Source of the DNA: Certhia americana
Lineage: Eukaryota; Chordata; Aves; Passeriformes; Certhiidae
Assembly (NCBI GenBank): GCA_018697195.1
Contig: CM031857.1
Span: forward strand, 95,334,966 to 95,398,965
Length of the DNA: 64,000 bases
Reading direction: 5' to 3'
Made by a program: the position numbers and the translations under genes. The notes beneath the pieces were generated by a model. The model was not told where the DNA came from. It searched no databases and saw nothing but the letters and a program-made list of their open reading frames with translations. Below, piece after piece: positions 39,404-53,577 of the stretch (position 1 is the stretch's first letter; every line of letters begins with the position of its first letter).

Positions 39404-42400
39404 TTAGATATTTCCTCTACATACAGAGTAACAACATTCACATTTTCTCTCAGTTCTGGATTAAGATATAACACAGACCTTTGTGTGTTTATCTTTCCAT
39501 TGTATCAACTGAACAGTGCTAAAGAACAAGGGATTTAAAACACAGCAGTAGCAAAGCCAAAATAGTGACAGATTTCCCATCAGAAACACTAGCTTTGTCT
39601 AGTCCAGAGAATCACATTCTAAGCCATTGATCCCCATGCCCACCCATTTCGATATCACCAAAATCATGTACTCAGAGTTCTTCTTCTCCCTCTCCCAAGC
39701 ACACAAAAGACACAGCTGAGCAGCTCACTTGTTGTGTCAAGTTGTGAGACTCAGGAGTTAAAAAAAAATAAAAATGCTGCAGCACTGCATGAAAGCCAGG
39801 GAATGGACGTCTTTCAGCTAAGTCTCTGTACTCTAAAGAGATCTCTCATCAGTCTTGCCATTCTACAACCTCTCTCCACACAGACAGTATTTGCTCTTGG
39901 CTCGTTCAGTAACACAAAGAAATTTGTGGATTTCAACTGAGGATGTGAGTATCAAACAGTGAGCCATCCAACCCATTTCCAAATGGTATGTGGACTATCA
40001 CAAACTTTAGGAAGCACCACTGGCAAGGTAAAAGCCTCATGGGTAGCCACAAACTTGCAAGAGTCTACTGGTGGTTTTGGTAAGCAGGAAAAAAGAAAAG
40101 AATGGGAAACCAATGGCCTCTGAACAGCAAATTTAGAATGGAAAAAGAAACATCCTCTCAACACAAAGAAGTCAAGGTATTATTATCCACAATTTATGAA
40201 TTACAGCTCCATCTCAAAAAAGACCCAAAAGCCCACAAAACACAAAACCAAAAATGGTCGCTGAGGGAGTAGTAGTCTATGTCATTGAATAAAACGTTTG
40301 TGTATAATTCATTCTTCATTTTTTTTTATCTCTTATTTTTTCAGAAAGAATATGAGACTTTCCTGTTACAGTATCAATAGTCAAACAAGACAGATAAAAC
40401 CAGCCTCAGCAGTGCAAGAGTAGCACGTATACAACTGTCACTGAAACAGGTCTGAAATTGCAAAAGTTAAACCACCAGAATCTCTTAAGAATTAGAGCTG
40501 AAGCCTCCTGAGTTAGCTAAGCAAACAGAAAATAAAGAAGATTTTCCTTTTTTTAATAAACAATCTAAGTATACAACTATCTTGAAATTTGTGTCAAAAG
40601 GTCAGTTTTGCACTGCCCCCTCAACATTCTTCCATTCACACTTTTGTTACTATGAAAGCTAGTTTAAAAATGCATGACTATGCTGGATAAAAGGAAAAAA
40701 AAAACAAACAGCAGTTTAATGACTGACCTTGAAATCACATACAGCAACCCAGTAAAAGTAGGGATGAAGAAGGCAGGCAACAGAAATTACCTACTGCATA
40801 ATAGCTTAACTGTTAGAGCACTAGCTCAGAAAATGAAACTCAGTCTTTCAACCCATCCTAAGGGCCTAAAGCTTTTTTCCTAACATACCCTGATATTTTT
40901 TATGCTATTACATTATGTACATATATACACTTTTATACAGATAAACCATTTAAAGGCCTGTACATATGTATATAAAGCATAAAGGCATTCATTTTTATGT
41001 CTTTACTTATATATCATGTATGTACATAACTGTTTTACAGGCAAATGTGTCTTTTAAAGAATAAAACTCAGGCTAGTACTAACTAGCCCATGAATATAAA
41101 TCAACCTGGAGCCTCTTAACAGCTCATTTAAAGAATGTGATTCAAAATGCTTAGCACTGAATACACAAGGAGAAAGAATGTTCTATTCTTTACTGTAGTA
41201 TTCCCCCATTCCTTCCATGAACACATTTAGGAAGAAAAATGAAATCTAAATGTATAATCTTAGATACACCGACTTCACTGCCAAAGGAGGAAGTAAGCAC
41301 TGTTTTCATGCATGCTCAAGTGAAATAGTTGAGCCATGCCTAAATGTCAAGGCTGATGTACCCAACCAGGCAAACTGAACCAAAAGGCAGTCTGGACCAC
41401 GAAACCAAGGGAAATGCTGCTGCCGCATTCATAACTTACTTGCACCTTCCCATTCTCATAAACCAGTACCACTTAAATTCATCTTATTGTTCCCTGGAAG
41501 TTAAAGGAAGGTGAAGTATCTACTAAAATAAACATCAAACATCAAATAATGGCTACTTCAAAATCATAAGCTACTTATAAAACGCAAATTATTTAGTAAA
41601 CCATTTCACATGATTGATAAACCGTAACTTCCAAAGATAAAGAAAAAATATTATAATTGCTGAAAATTAAAATTAATGCTTCCAATTTAACTGAGTAATG
41701 ATTTGTAAATCATTACATTTTTGATTAGCACTTAGAAAAATTCACTGAAAAGACCCATTATTCATTTTAGTAAGGAGCAGGTATAAGAATTTTCTGCAAC
41801 TTCAATTTTTGCAAACCTATTTCTTATTTTCCCTTGTACTTGAATATTAATGTAAGTGCACTCCAAGGTAGACAAACATGTTACACTGTGATCACTTTAC
41901 TAAATCCAGAGAAATATGCTGCTACTGGCTAATTCAGTGCTGTCAGTCTGTTTGCCCTTCTCTAAGAGATCCTGCCATGAATTCAAGTTATTGCTAACAG
42001 GTTTAAAAAGGAAGTAAATTTGATTCTCAAACAATAGCAGCTGCATGAAACTGTTCCCAAATGAGTATCATATTTGTCCCTGTGGGCTTATATTACTCGG
42101 AGAATTCTTCAATGGCAGCTTCAATGGCAAGAGGAAGCCAATTTTTCATTTTATATGCAGAGAAACATGGTACTTCTATGGGGAGAGAAAGAAGCTTCTG
42201 AAGAAATTCAAAAGGCTTTTAGTTTACATTAATACAGCAGACATATATTAATGCTATCTTGTATCCATATATATACCTTATCCTTCTTTTTTAATGCCAC
42301 AGTGAAGTGAAAGAAACAGTTCACAAATAAAGCATGCAAACGCTTCCGATGTGGAGCTGTAAATACTCTGACACCAACGCAAAAAAGCACAAAACACACA

Positions 42401-43078
42401 CAGTAAGGAGAAGTCTGTATTTCAATTCCAGAGTGTGAGGGAATCAAATTTTGAACTATAAAGGCAATATACATAACTTAATACAAAACATTCTAAAACT
42501 GTACTTACTAAGCATCATCTATGCGACAGCATCTCATTAGTTTAAAATAGAAAAGCTATTGATTCATAGAAACTGCCTGATATGCTCTCTTAGGCTCTTA
42601 ACAGTTAAAGACAGAACTATGTAAACAGAGGTTGATATGGTGCCTACAAAATCCTGCTTGCTGGGTGGAAATCTACAGTTTACAGAGGCACAGCCTCTTA
42701 AAATGGATATGGGAAGACTCAAGTCAGTTAACAGTTACACTGTCATTAGTATATGAGCTACTAAACCATGGAAATCTTTACAAGCAATGTTGTCAACCAG
42801 AGGAGCAATTACCAGCTCTGAACACCCTATCAGCTTATGGCATATTCACAAGGAAGTTAGCCTTTCACCAAGATTTCTTGAGATGTTGCTGGTAACACAA
42901 AACAGTAGTTCACTGGCCCACAGAATGCAAAATGAGGTTTAAAAAGTTGTTTTGAAATGAGATGTTCCAAGGCACTTGGATAAAACCACTCCCACACAAA
43001 GTAGATGAAATCAGCAGAGCCACTGTGTTATCAATGTCAGCAGAAAAATGGCTAATTGTATCTTCTTAATTAAGAGTA

Positions 43079-44440
43079 TGGTGGGTTAGCCCTGGTTGGG
43101 CTAAGTGGCCAGCCAAACCCTCAGCTACTCTGTCATTCTCCTCCTCCTCAGCTGGACAAGGGAATGAAAATATAACAAAAGATTCACAGGTCAAGATGAG
43201 GGCAGGGAGAGATCACCCACCAGTTAACATCACAGGCAAAATGTCAGAGTCTGGAATTATGAGAAATATTTTTTTGCATGTTTAAGAGATTTTAACATCT
43301 CTGACAAACCTTAGTTCATGGAAAAAGGGCTTTTACACTCTGGAATGAAGCAGAGTTTTCAAGAGTGTGGATTAGACAGTAGAATAGTGTGTAGTTTTAT
43401 CACAGGGCGAGAATTTTAGATATATGGGTTTTTAGGATGGCAGACAGGTGAAGGCAAGATGGAGGAAGCACATGGCTTTTGGGTTTCTTCCTTCTTCCTC
43501 ACCTACTCCATCTTCTGCAGTGAGGTGCACGTTATAGTTGGCTTAGAGTCTAATCTTCTAACCAAGATAATAGTTATTGGAGAAGTACACATTGGATTAC
43601 GTAGATTGTAGAATAAATATCCACGCCACCCTGAGGGCAGGGGTATTTGGTATTCGGGAGAGTGCCTGAATGTGTCCTGCTGCACAGATCTCTGCAGGGC
43701 AGGAGAAGAATGTAATGATAAAAAATAATAAACTATGAAGAAAACACAAGAAGAGACGACTCATGGCCTTTCCTTTTCAAGATCTCTGGCTGGGGAAAAC
43801 AAAATTGTACATTCTCGGGTCAGTGGTAAACAGCCGACAACAGAGACACACAAAAATTTTTTTTTATAAACCCGAGAGCAAAAGAGACACAGATTGGAGA
43901 AATTATATCTGAGCAGGGGGATAAGAAATAATGCCAAATTTTAAAAGACCTTCCTCTACACCCGTCCCTTCTTCCTGGGTTTGGCTTTATTATTTTTATT
44001 ATTATTTCTACTCCCCTCCTGCAGCAGCAGAGGTGAACAGAGAAGAAGGGCTGTGGTCAGTTCATCACACATCTCTGCTGCTCCTTCCTCTGCAGGAGTA
44101 GGACTCCTCCAACACCTGGAGCACATCCTTCCCCTCCTTCTTTCCAACATCAATGTCTGCAGGTCTGTTTCTCTCACATATTCTAGCTCCTCTGTCCTGG
44201 CTGCTGCTCTTCAGCAGGTGTTCTTCACCTTCTTAAATCTGTTATCCCAGAAGTGCTTCCACTGTCACTGAGGAGCTCAGCCTTGGCCAGAAGCAGGTCC
44301 GTCTTGGATCTGGCTAGCATTGGCTCTGTCGGACATTGGGAAGCTTCTGGCATCTTCTCACAGAAGCTGCCCCTGCAGCCCACCCTTCCACCCAACTCCT
44401 CTGCTACCAATACCTTGCCACACAAAGCCAAATACAAATA
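43079..44440 (-). mobile_element. ERVL-like LTR, interrupted by a second LTR
   Basis: The left part (43,079-43,240) has GGTGGGTTAGCCCTGGTTGG, CTCCTCAGCTGGACAAGGGA and CAGGGAGAGATCACCCACCA. The right part (43,878-about 44,440) has GACCTTCCTCTACACCCGTC, GTCAGTTCATCACACATCTC and TTGCCACACAAAGCC. Both match, in order, an avian ERVL-type LTR read antisense. The two parts join at the sequence GCAAAA, which occurs on both sides of the intervening 637 bp. Small open frames in the right part (for example one reading MCDELTTALLL on the minus strand) are by-products of the LTR. Confidence 0.7.
43241..43877 (+). mobile_element. LTR-type insertion inside the ERVL-like LTR
   Basis: This is a 637-bp block starting TGTCAGAGTCTGG and flanked by GCAAAA at 43,235-43,240 and 43,878-43,883, a 6-bp target duplication. 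It carries AATAAA near 43,612, followed by TATCCACGCCACCCTGAGGG and GTGCCTGAATGTGTCCTGC. This looks like the poly(A)/U5 part of an LTR in plus orientation. A second AATAAA lies near 43,726. The 3' end reads CCCGAGA rather than the expected CA, so it has mutated or the border is off by a few bases. The duplication length suggests a class II (ERVK) element. Confidence 0.6.
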
Positions 44441-45845
44441 CATACTTTCTCTGGGATGAGCTATCTATAAGAAACATAACCTTCCTTAAACAGGTATCCC
44501 AGAGCTGCTCTGTTTAACCCACAACCTAAAAGAGCAGCAATAGGAAAAAATAGTTATGAAAGGGGAAAAAAGGGTCAGGAAACTTTATTACTTCCTCAAT
44601 AAGAAACACAACAAAATGAGGCCATAGGGAAAATTCTCTTCAGCACACCACAGGTCTCTCCTAATACCAATATCCTTATTCCCAGAAAGCTTTTGTCTTT
44701 CTAAGAATGCGTACATATACTCTCAATGAGATTAAATATATATAAAAAGACTTGATCAAGCTACAAATTCAAGATGTTTGACTTTCAGTGTTACATGTTT
44801 CCAAATCACTTTCTGTAATACTGTCAAAACGTTTGTTTCCTCAACAGTGGAAACATTTTAAAAGACAGACGACTTCAATAGAAAACAAAACCATGACTTT
44901 TCTACTGTGGCGTTGGACAATGTTCTAAATTTAATGGTGGCAATGTGTCAAACATACTACCACAGAGAAGGCATAGAGAACTGCAGCTAAACAGATAATC
45001 TCTTCTGTCCACTCAAGAGTGCCTAAAATTGTTGAGGTAAATCTGTTGATGGAGTGATTTCTCTGGGGTGGTAACACCAAGAGCAGAAAACCAAACATCA
45101 TCAAATAGCTTGATTTTCCACAAGCAGGGACATTTCATCATGGCTGACTATCTACATAGAAGAGCAAAGTGACAGAAATACTGTAGAAGACCTGGTCACA
45201 ATAAATCTTTAATAGCTGTATACCAAGAACTCCTTATACTAACTATAATCTAAAATACACAAAAAAGAAGCAGACCTTTGAGATTCATGAGGCAAGTATG
45301 ATACAGCAAACTGAAAACTATGTTTTAAGAGCTGCAATGATGCTTGAAAGCTGTAGAAGAAACCTCAAACCCATTATATAGATACCAATAAGAGGAACTT
45401 CCAACACAACATAACAGGGGATTTCCACACAGATGAACCATAGGCTTCTCTGAAGATGCAAGACCACAGCCCTCACCTCCCATGTGGGACTGAGGATCAG
45501 AATAGAGGGCTATTCTCACAGAATACTGAAAGGCCCCACACAACCGCTCCAGCTGTCCTGCCTCCAGACTCAGCAGTCAGAGGCAAGTCCTAACTGAGTC
45601 TTACATCAAATACAGCCTGCAGCCCAGAGAAGGGCTACCCAAAGGTAGAACTGTCACAAATGATCATCTTTTTGTTTCCCAACACTATTGGTAAAAGCAC
45701 AGAAATACTGGAAGACTGCAATTTGCTTTAGAATATATTCAATCATAAGCTTGCTTATGATTGTCAGGATGAAATAAAACTAATACTTGGCCACAGAAAC
45801 TTTTATCTAAGCCCCACTGGACCAAGTGAGAGATAGGTACATAAA

Positions 45846-45955
45846 CCATAGAATTGTTTGGGTTGAAATGGATCTTTCAAATACAGCCTATTCCAATCCC
45901 TCTGACAGGGGCAGGGACACCTTTCACTAGACCAGTCTGCACAAAGCCCCATCCA
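45846..45955 (-). mobile_element. CR1 LINE 3' fragment
   Basis: The plus strand reads CCATAGAATTGTTTGGGTTG, then CTCTGACAGGGGCAGGGACA and CACTAGACCAG...AAAGCCCCATCCAAC, the antisense 3' region of a CR1 subfamily. Similarity is lost after about 45,955. Confidence 0.8.
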
Positions 45956-46859
45956 ACACACAATGCTTCTGTGTTTCTGAGCTAAAATACCACCTGTACT
46001 CCAGAACCTGCACCACAGGCTGACAGATGCTGTGCACTGAGAACACCTCATATGGCAAAAGGAATGTCCATGCACAGGAAATTAGGCCAGCCTCAATTAG
46101 AGAAATTAGAATTAGAAATTAGGCTATTCAAGTGCAGTCAGACTGTATCAAATAGGTCTTTGTAACAATATTCACCACTAAACACTAAACTGCCAGTTAC
46201 AGAGTTTAGTACACAGTAACAGATTTTTAACTGCATTTATTTTTTTCATGAGTATTTACACACTAATTCTCAGTCCTGCTGCTGAAGAGCTGAATAGTTT
46301 TCCCCCCAGTATGTATCTGAAATTTTGCTGAAAAAGCTTTAGCCTCTCTGCATACATGTTTTAGCCTACATAGTAATACTAGTATAGCACTTATACTTGT
46401 TAGTTATTAGTATTAATTCTAACTATAGTTCTATAGTTAAAACTACAACCAGTTTAGTTATATAACTAAAAATTGACTGAGATAGCTTTAATTAACTGGA
46501 AAATTTTACCAGAATATTTTAAGTTAGCCTGCCATCATGAAAATTATTGCCCAAAATTTCTACCTCCCATCATATAAAATCTCCACTAAATATGGCAGAC
46601 ACAGATTGATTAGGAAACCTGAGAAACAATAGCAAATACGAGGCATCAACTACAGTTCCTGTAAGACATGGAAGACACAGTTCAAAATTAATTATCTAAT
46701 GTAAAATACCTGTGAAAGGATTTCAAATCACCTCAGTTTGAAACCACCCCAGGGACATTCATCTGCAAAAAACTTCATCAACCTTTATGCTGCTGTAAGG
46801 ATTTAAAAATTATGCTTGCATGACTCAAACACTGTTACCACTGAATTATTTTGCCCATT

Positions 46860-47557
46860 GTGGCAAACTGTATAAAGAAGCAATCACTCATCTGCAACCA
46901 CGGAAGGTGTCTCCCCCAAATATACCTGCATTGATTCCTGGAACTTGGACTGTAATTAAGCCACCTGATGGGAACTTAAAAAAAAGATAAAGGTGATACT
47001 ATTGTCTGAGTTTTAGCTTATACTAGAGGGAGGTAAAAAACAGATGGGGGAGAAGAATATATCACTGATAATGAACACGGAAAACCAATCAAGCAATACT
47101 GCTAAAATGAGCTCGGGCTAAATCTGGCAGGGGGAAATCAGAACCCACTGACTCAAAACACACAACACACGGGATTAATTAGCATTAGAAGTGAGGGAAT
47201 CATTTAACCAATAGAATAAGAGAACTATGCAGCCAATGAACATCAATTCATTTGTTTGCTAAAATGTATAAATAGTGAAAAATTTTCAACAACTTCAGGA
47301 CCCTCACCACCAAGAAGCCCAGGGTGAAAAAAAACCAATGAGATGCAGCTGGCTCCACAAGTGATGACTATATTCTGCTTAATCTGTCTGTCAGTCTGTC
47401 TGTCAGTCTGTCTGTCTCTCTCCCTCCTCTCTTTTTTATATTTCTACTTCACATTTTAACTGTTAAATAAAATCCATACTATTTATTTTGGCATATGATC
47501 CTGATTGCACCTTAATTCAGATAGAGGTATCTCTCAATAATCAGACCTTAACAACCG
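46860..47557 (+). mobile_element. LTR-like segment (approximate borders)
   Basis: Contains TATAAATAG near 47,267, a (TCTG)n-rich stretch at about 47,383-47,427 and AAATAAAATCC near 47,465. A tail reading GAGGTATCTCTCAATAATCA and GACCTTAACA follows. The order TATA - poly(A) signal - short U5 fits a retroviral-type LTR in plus orientation. I could not find target duplications, and the left border is a guess at a TGTGG near 46,860. It could instead be part of a longer degraded element. Confidence 0.5.
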
Positions 47558-50500
47558 CACACAATTATTTTATTGTAGTACACGTGACACAGACAATGCT
47601 TAAAAAGTTTGGCAGACATCAGGTACCTAAAGGCTGAAGTACTGGATCCAGCAGCCACTTTCAAGTAAAATATTTTAGCTTTTAAAGCTTTTCTAAGAGT
47701 GTCACTTTCTTGGCAAAGAGGAGATAATCAAGAAGTCTTATCTCCCGTGCTTGAGTCAAGCTGACCTTGTATCATTTTAGCATATTATGACAACTTTAAA
47801 GTATCATAAGGTCTTCATACATCAAAATCCACTTAACCTAAATACTACTGTCTCTTGTTTAAAACAAGGGAAAAAAAATAAAACCAGATCAGAGATTTTT
47901 ATAAGAAGACATAAAACTTATTCATGCTACAATCCTGAAAGAATACTGTAATTACAAAAGTTCAGAGAGAGGATCTCACTAACATGTCAGTGAACCCAAT
48001 CCACATGAGGACTACAGGAGAAATAGAACGCTGGAAGGAGACTCTGACAGTAGCTGTTAGGGTTATATTTCTAGCTATCTCAAAGGAGAGAGGCTGAATC
48101 TTCTTTTGCTAGAGAGTGGTTTTGGGCATAATGGAAATATGACTCTGTTTCGAGTGTGACAGCTTAGAGTTACAAGAAACACTGCTGTATATCCTACTAA
48201 ATGAAATAAAAAAAATATGTGTTCAGAGACTCAAAGAGTTGAAGAAATTTCGGTCTATCATTTCATTCTTCCATATGAGTAATGTGATAAAAATAAAAAG
48301 AGGTACTGAGAACTGAACTAGAAGCCATTCCACTTTCCCTCAATCACTCTTCCCTTCTGCCTCAGTTCTGCAAGCTGAGGTCAAAGTTTACATCTTGAGA
48401 CACAAACAGCTTCCCTCTCTGGTGGCTGAAATTTAATAAGCCAGACATAGAAGTTACTACGCTGGAGTGTGCTTAGTTTTACTGTAACAGTGCTTGCAAA
48501 AGACAGGCTGGGAAATTATATGCTCAGTAAGCAGATAGAAGAGATTTTTTTACTTTATTCACAAAAATACCCTAAACGTCCTTCACTCTATTTAAAAACT
48601 AAAGAAGGAAGAAAAATCTAGTAGCTTGTCTTAAAATGTGTATTTATAGAAGGCGTATCCACCATTTTCATTGGTTTAATCAGGTGTCAATATTACAGAA
48701 TTATCCAATTAGAGCCAAACCAGGACAGGCTGTCAGCCTCTCATAATTTCTGTTATGATCTTGTACTCTGTACTACTTTAAAATTTTGCCGCTAACAAAT
48801 AAAATTGAAATTATATAAAAAAAAAAAAAGCTGTTTTCTTCAGGAGAGGGATTTCTTCTTGACAGTTCTTTCTACCCTTATTATTAATTGTAGAAAATCT
48901 AGCATGTCTCTCGAGGATTTAACTCCCTACACTGGACTCACAGAGGAGCTTAAGTAGCTCTTGAACTGTAAACAGGAACCATCTACACTGTCAGTACTAA
49001 AGCCATTAATTTGCACCATCATCATCATTACTTTGTGGCAAAAGAATTTCCTTGGTAGTCTGCAATTTTTTCCAAGGTTCCACCACAGACAATTAAAATG
49101 GGTAATACATTTTCCAAAATTTGACTGCCATTAAGTACAGTTATGCAACAGCTGTAATCATAGATAATTGTAAATTATTTTGTTGAATATATGATTTACG
49201 CTTCTGTGCCTACATTATCAATACCAATTTTTATAGCTTGAAGGGAGGGGAGGGAGTAGTTACTGTTATTCAAACAGAACTATAGGATATTGTAACCAAT
49301 TCCCTTATTTCTACACATGGAAAGTGCAGTATCTGTAAGGTACTCCATACTGCACCTTTGAATCCTACACCACCTAGGTATTGGGCACCTTGAAACCAGT
49401 CATAAATAGAAACTTTCTAAATTATATATTTATAAGATGTTCACCTCTAACAAAAAGAATGGCATAAAGAACGTGGGGTTTGGGGAAAGTTATTGATATG
49501 CACTATCAAATCAGCTGCCAAGTCAAGACAACTCAGATAAAATGAGAATTTCAAGAATGTAGTGAGAATAATTTCTAGGAAAACCAGATAAAATCTCAGT
49601 TGAACCTAAACTTTCACAGGTTTGTTTCTTTGTTTTTCTAAAGCAAAATTAATTTTTAATTCACAACACAACACTTTAAAGGAACAGGATGAGAGAAGAA
49701 AGGTACACATAGGATCCAACCCTGAAAGAATTAATGGGTACTGAAAGTGTTTTTTGTATTGTAAGTCTCCCAAGCTATACTTAGGAACGTTAGACTATCA
49801 ATGTAGTTCCTCGTACATACAATGTTATTTCTCATACATACAATCAGAATGCAAAGCAGAGAACTGAAGCTCACAGTTTCAGTATGGAAGAGTATGAAGA
49901 GAAAGGTAAACTAAACATTTTCTGAAAAGTACCCAGGGGAAAGTAAGTACTATGCTTTCTTTTTTGTTACATACAAATACAGAAACTTGTGGTTCAAACA
50001 AGAATACTTATATTAGTCCCTGAAAGCTGCAATTATAACAGAAGGTAGAAAAAGAAAACATGAATCTATTCCATGTTGATCTATAGTATTAGAAAAGGGA
50101 ATGGGGTTAAGAGAGGAATAAGTTTACCACAGTTTTGTGGTAAATTTAAGAATATCATTTTTCTTTTTCCCCTCTTAATAGAAACTTCTAAGTTGGAACA
50201 TAGAGCCACCTCTTAATTAACCAGGGGAATAAGGAGAGAAAAACCACGCTAACACACAATTTAACATCTTGTATTACTGCCTATGGGAGAATCAGGGGAA
50301 ACAGAAGGATTCATGTCAAGAGCACTTTAACCAGTATGGTGCAGACAGGTGACAGCTACAGATCCTGAAATGCCAATTCTTAAAGTCAGGAGTTTTGATT
50401 ATGGAAAAACAAGGCCTAGTTTAATAAACATAGACCCTATAATCCAGTTTTACTGTTAGCTCTCCACTATGCTAAGAGACTTCAAGAATTTTTTGATATA

Positions 50501-53217
50501 TCTTTAAGGCATTTTTCTTCAACAACTTCAGAGTTACTGAAGAGCTTCTCATTATCTGAAAAGTTATTTAAATTGAAAGAATTCTTTCCTTTGTATACAC
50601 ACACATGAAAAGATATCCCCTGTATCTCTAAATACAGGGAATTGCAGGGTTTTGTAGAGCATTGGAAAATTTCCAGTTCTAGAGTGCGTTAAAGAAACAG
50701 ATACCTAGAACAAAAAATGAATTAACAATACAGAAAGCCTAACATTATAATGAACATTTCAAAGACCTTCTATTTATGAAAAGTATTTGAGACAAAATCA
50801 ACACTAACATAACATGCCCAAGGAATGATATCCATATATCTATACATGATAACTGCAGAATTTAGAGCAATCTTAGAAAAAACTTAACAATTAACCTAAA
50901 ACTTTAAAAGAAATCTACTATTATGACACCCTTCAAGAAGTAACCATAGCTAAGACATTCCTGGGAGACCAAGATGCCCTATGAAAACTGCTGTATATTT
51001 GCATATACATGTGCGTATAAACTCTTAGACACTGTTAACACTGCCCTTAATAAGCAGTTACTCCTTGGGGTCCAAAGCATAGGTTTTGGAAATCACAGGC
51101 TATTTCCTACGACCTAGAAATGCTCATGTCATATGTTATTTCAAGTCTTGTTCCAAAATATGTGCAGATTGTAGCCCTCCTCCAGCATGCTGCTTTCCCT
51201 TGGAGAGGAATGGTCCGGACAGCAGCAGTGGTGCCACAGCAGACTGCAGAAAGCTCTCCTTTGACAGCAGGTCAGGGCAGGGGAGGCTCTGTGTGACAGG
51301 TCACAGCTACCCAGAAATTTTGCAGTGCTACAACGTGATGCTAGTGAAAGCTGCAGGTGCTTCCAAAGGTATAAAGACTCATGTAATAGGCATCTAAATC
51401 ATACATCAAAAGTTCTTTAAAACTTTGAATACAATTAGCAAGTAAAGCTGAAACTATTTTTTAATCCCTAAGATAGAACACTTTTTTTTTTATTATTAAA
51501 AAAATACTACAACTGGCACTTTATGAAAAGAGTATAAAGATGCAAAACTTTTTTTTAAACATAAGAACCTAGAATTTCATCTTGTTACTGTTAAATCCAC
51601 ACACTAATTACCTGCTCTCTATAACAAGTCACAAAATGAAGAGAAATAGTTCACTTCCTTTTTGAAAAAGGCAAAACCATGATAAACAGAAAATTATGCA
51701 AAATCAACTCTGAATCAAACATTCCAAAAATTAATTTTTTCAATACTCTACAATTTGCAACCAACTGACACATAAAACATTTGACATCTTAGAACACTCA
51801 AAACCAAAACAGCAACACTACTTCTCGCTCTTTACTCCTAGATGCCTTCATTCATGAAAAATGAAAACACTCAAATTAAAAATGGTAAAAGGACAAATAT
51901 AATAAAAAAATATGATCTACAACAATAATAACAGTGCAAGTTATTAGGCAGCAGAATAGCAATTAGATATACTACAATACCTTAGTGGCCCAAATACTTT
52001 CATTTTCCTGAGACATGTTCCCCATGAAACACTGTTTTTAATTTTTAAAGACTAGAAATTTATGACATTGTGATAAGCTCTTTATGGCCCCATCTCCCCT
52101 GAGTCATAAAGCAAAGAACATTTTGTTAGTCCAGTAATAATATAATGCTATAGAAAAGACTCGGACCTAGCATGAAAAGATCCACCATTTCACATGGTGT
52201 AATTTTTTGTAATAATAATCTTGTAGAAGAATGCTGACTTTATTCAAGGTTATGTCACCTTGCAGGCATGCATGAGTATACTCTTTTGCCCTGGAGAGAC
52301 AGGTCAAAGTAGGTTTTTGTATGTAAATTACAAAACAAACAAAGAAAAATATCTTTCCCATAGAACAATTTATTCAAATGAAATATGTCCCAGTATACTC
52401 ATGCTCCACCTTAAACAATTAATTTCTTGTACTTTCTGATACACTATAATCCTATTTTTTTTTCATTAAACACACATTGTCTTTCACTTCATTCTTCTAG
52501 TACAATTTTTTTCCTCTTGCTTAGAAACGTTCTCAGATGACCAGTGCCAGTGTCAAACTCATAAAATATTCCAATCCAAAAAATATAATCCTACTAATTA
52601 CTAGTGAGTAATCAAATAAAGGTACATTCTATTAGTTTGAATATGTACTCTGTGTCAGTTTACATTACATACAAATGGAGCAATTAGAACACAATTTTGA
52701 AGGCACAATGTTCTAAAAGATTTTCTAACATAAACAGGCTATTTTCTGTATATGGTGACACTGAGAAAGAGAACCTGAGTGAACTCATCCTTATGCACAG
52801 CAGACAATCCATGCCCAAGGCTGAGCAGCTTGGCAGCAAACCCAGTGAGTGCAGCACGTGTGAGCACAGGGCTGCTGCAAAGGCCTAGCACGAGCCCATC
52901 CTGTGGAGAGCAAAGGTGACACGGGGCCCTATTACAGGAGGTGAGAGAGCAAGCATTAATGAGCTGAAGAATGAGACACTGTTACACTGTCCATATTATA
53001 CAACGACAAAGGTCATGAGTGAATTCACATAGATGTCAGGCAGAAAGATTGGACTGACAAATAATAAACTGGGCTTTCCTCTCAAATGCCTCACATTACC
53101 TTGAGACAAACTGCGTGTGAAACTTATCCAAAAGAATCACACACAGGCAGAGGCAATTCAAAAATAAACAGCAGAGAAAAAGGCAATGCTTGGAGTGTTA
53201 AACCATAAGTGGTGCCC

Positions 53218-53577
53218 TGTAATGACTGAAGCACGGACTCAGACAGGCAGGGACTCTGATTCCTTTATTCAAGGAAACGAGCTGGTTTTACACACTTTTC
53301 AAGGTACAGTATTTCCTTACATGGTAATTCTCGCTATGTGACTATCCCACATTGCCACATCAGCAACACACTTTCTGAATGTCCTTCTGTGGGGTGATCA
53401 CTCGCTGTTCACCTGTCTGTCAGCTTCCTGCAGGCTGCTCAAGGTAGGGCTCAATGTGTGACACCTCCTGCCAAGGTCAGGTGGAGACAAGCCTCTCTGT
53501 GCTCCTTTCTGCTGCCATGTGCTCCTGCAGGTGTGTGCCACAGCCTGGAACTCAGTTCTATCTTCTCTCTTCCCACA
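53218..53577 (-). mobile_element. Solo LTR copy B (360 bp)
   Basis: On the minus strand the element runs from TGTGGGAAGAG to CAGTCATTACA and is flanked by a perfect 6-bp target duplication (plus strand GTGCCC at 53,212-53,217 and 53,578-53,583). The poly(A) signal AATAAA is at 53,269-53,264 (minus), preceded by a degraded TATA box (TGTAAAA). It is clearly the same family as the LTR at 57,740-58,095, sharing long identical stretches such as GAATTACCATGTAAGGAAAT and CCAGCTCGTTTCCTTGAATA, but inverted. The 6-bp duplication fits class II (ERVK). No internal genes adjoin it. Confidence 0.85.

Noticed and set aside
43956..44271. Opposing 73- and 96-codon frames as genes
   Set aside because: They fall in the right-hand part of the ERVL-like LTR.
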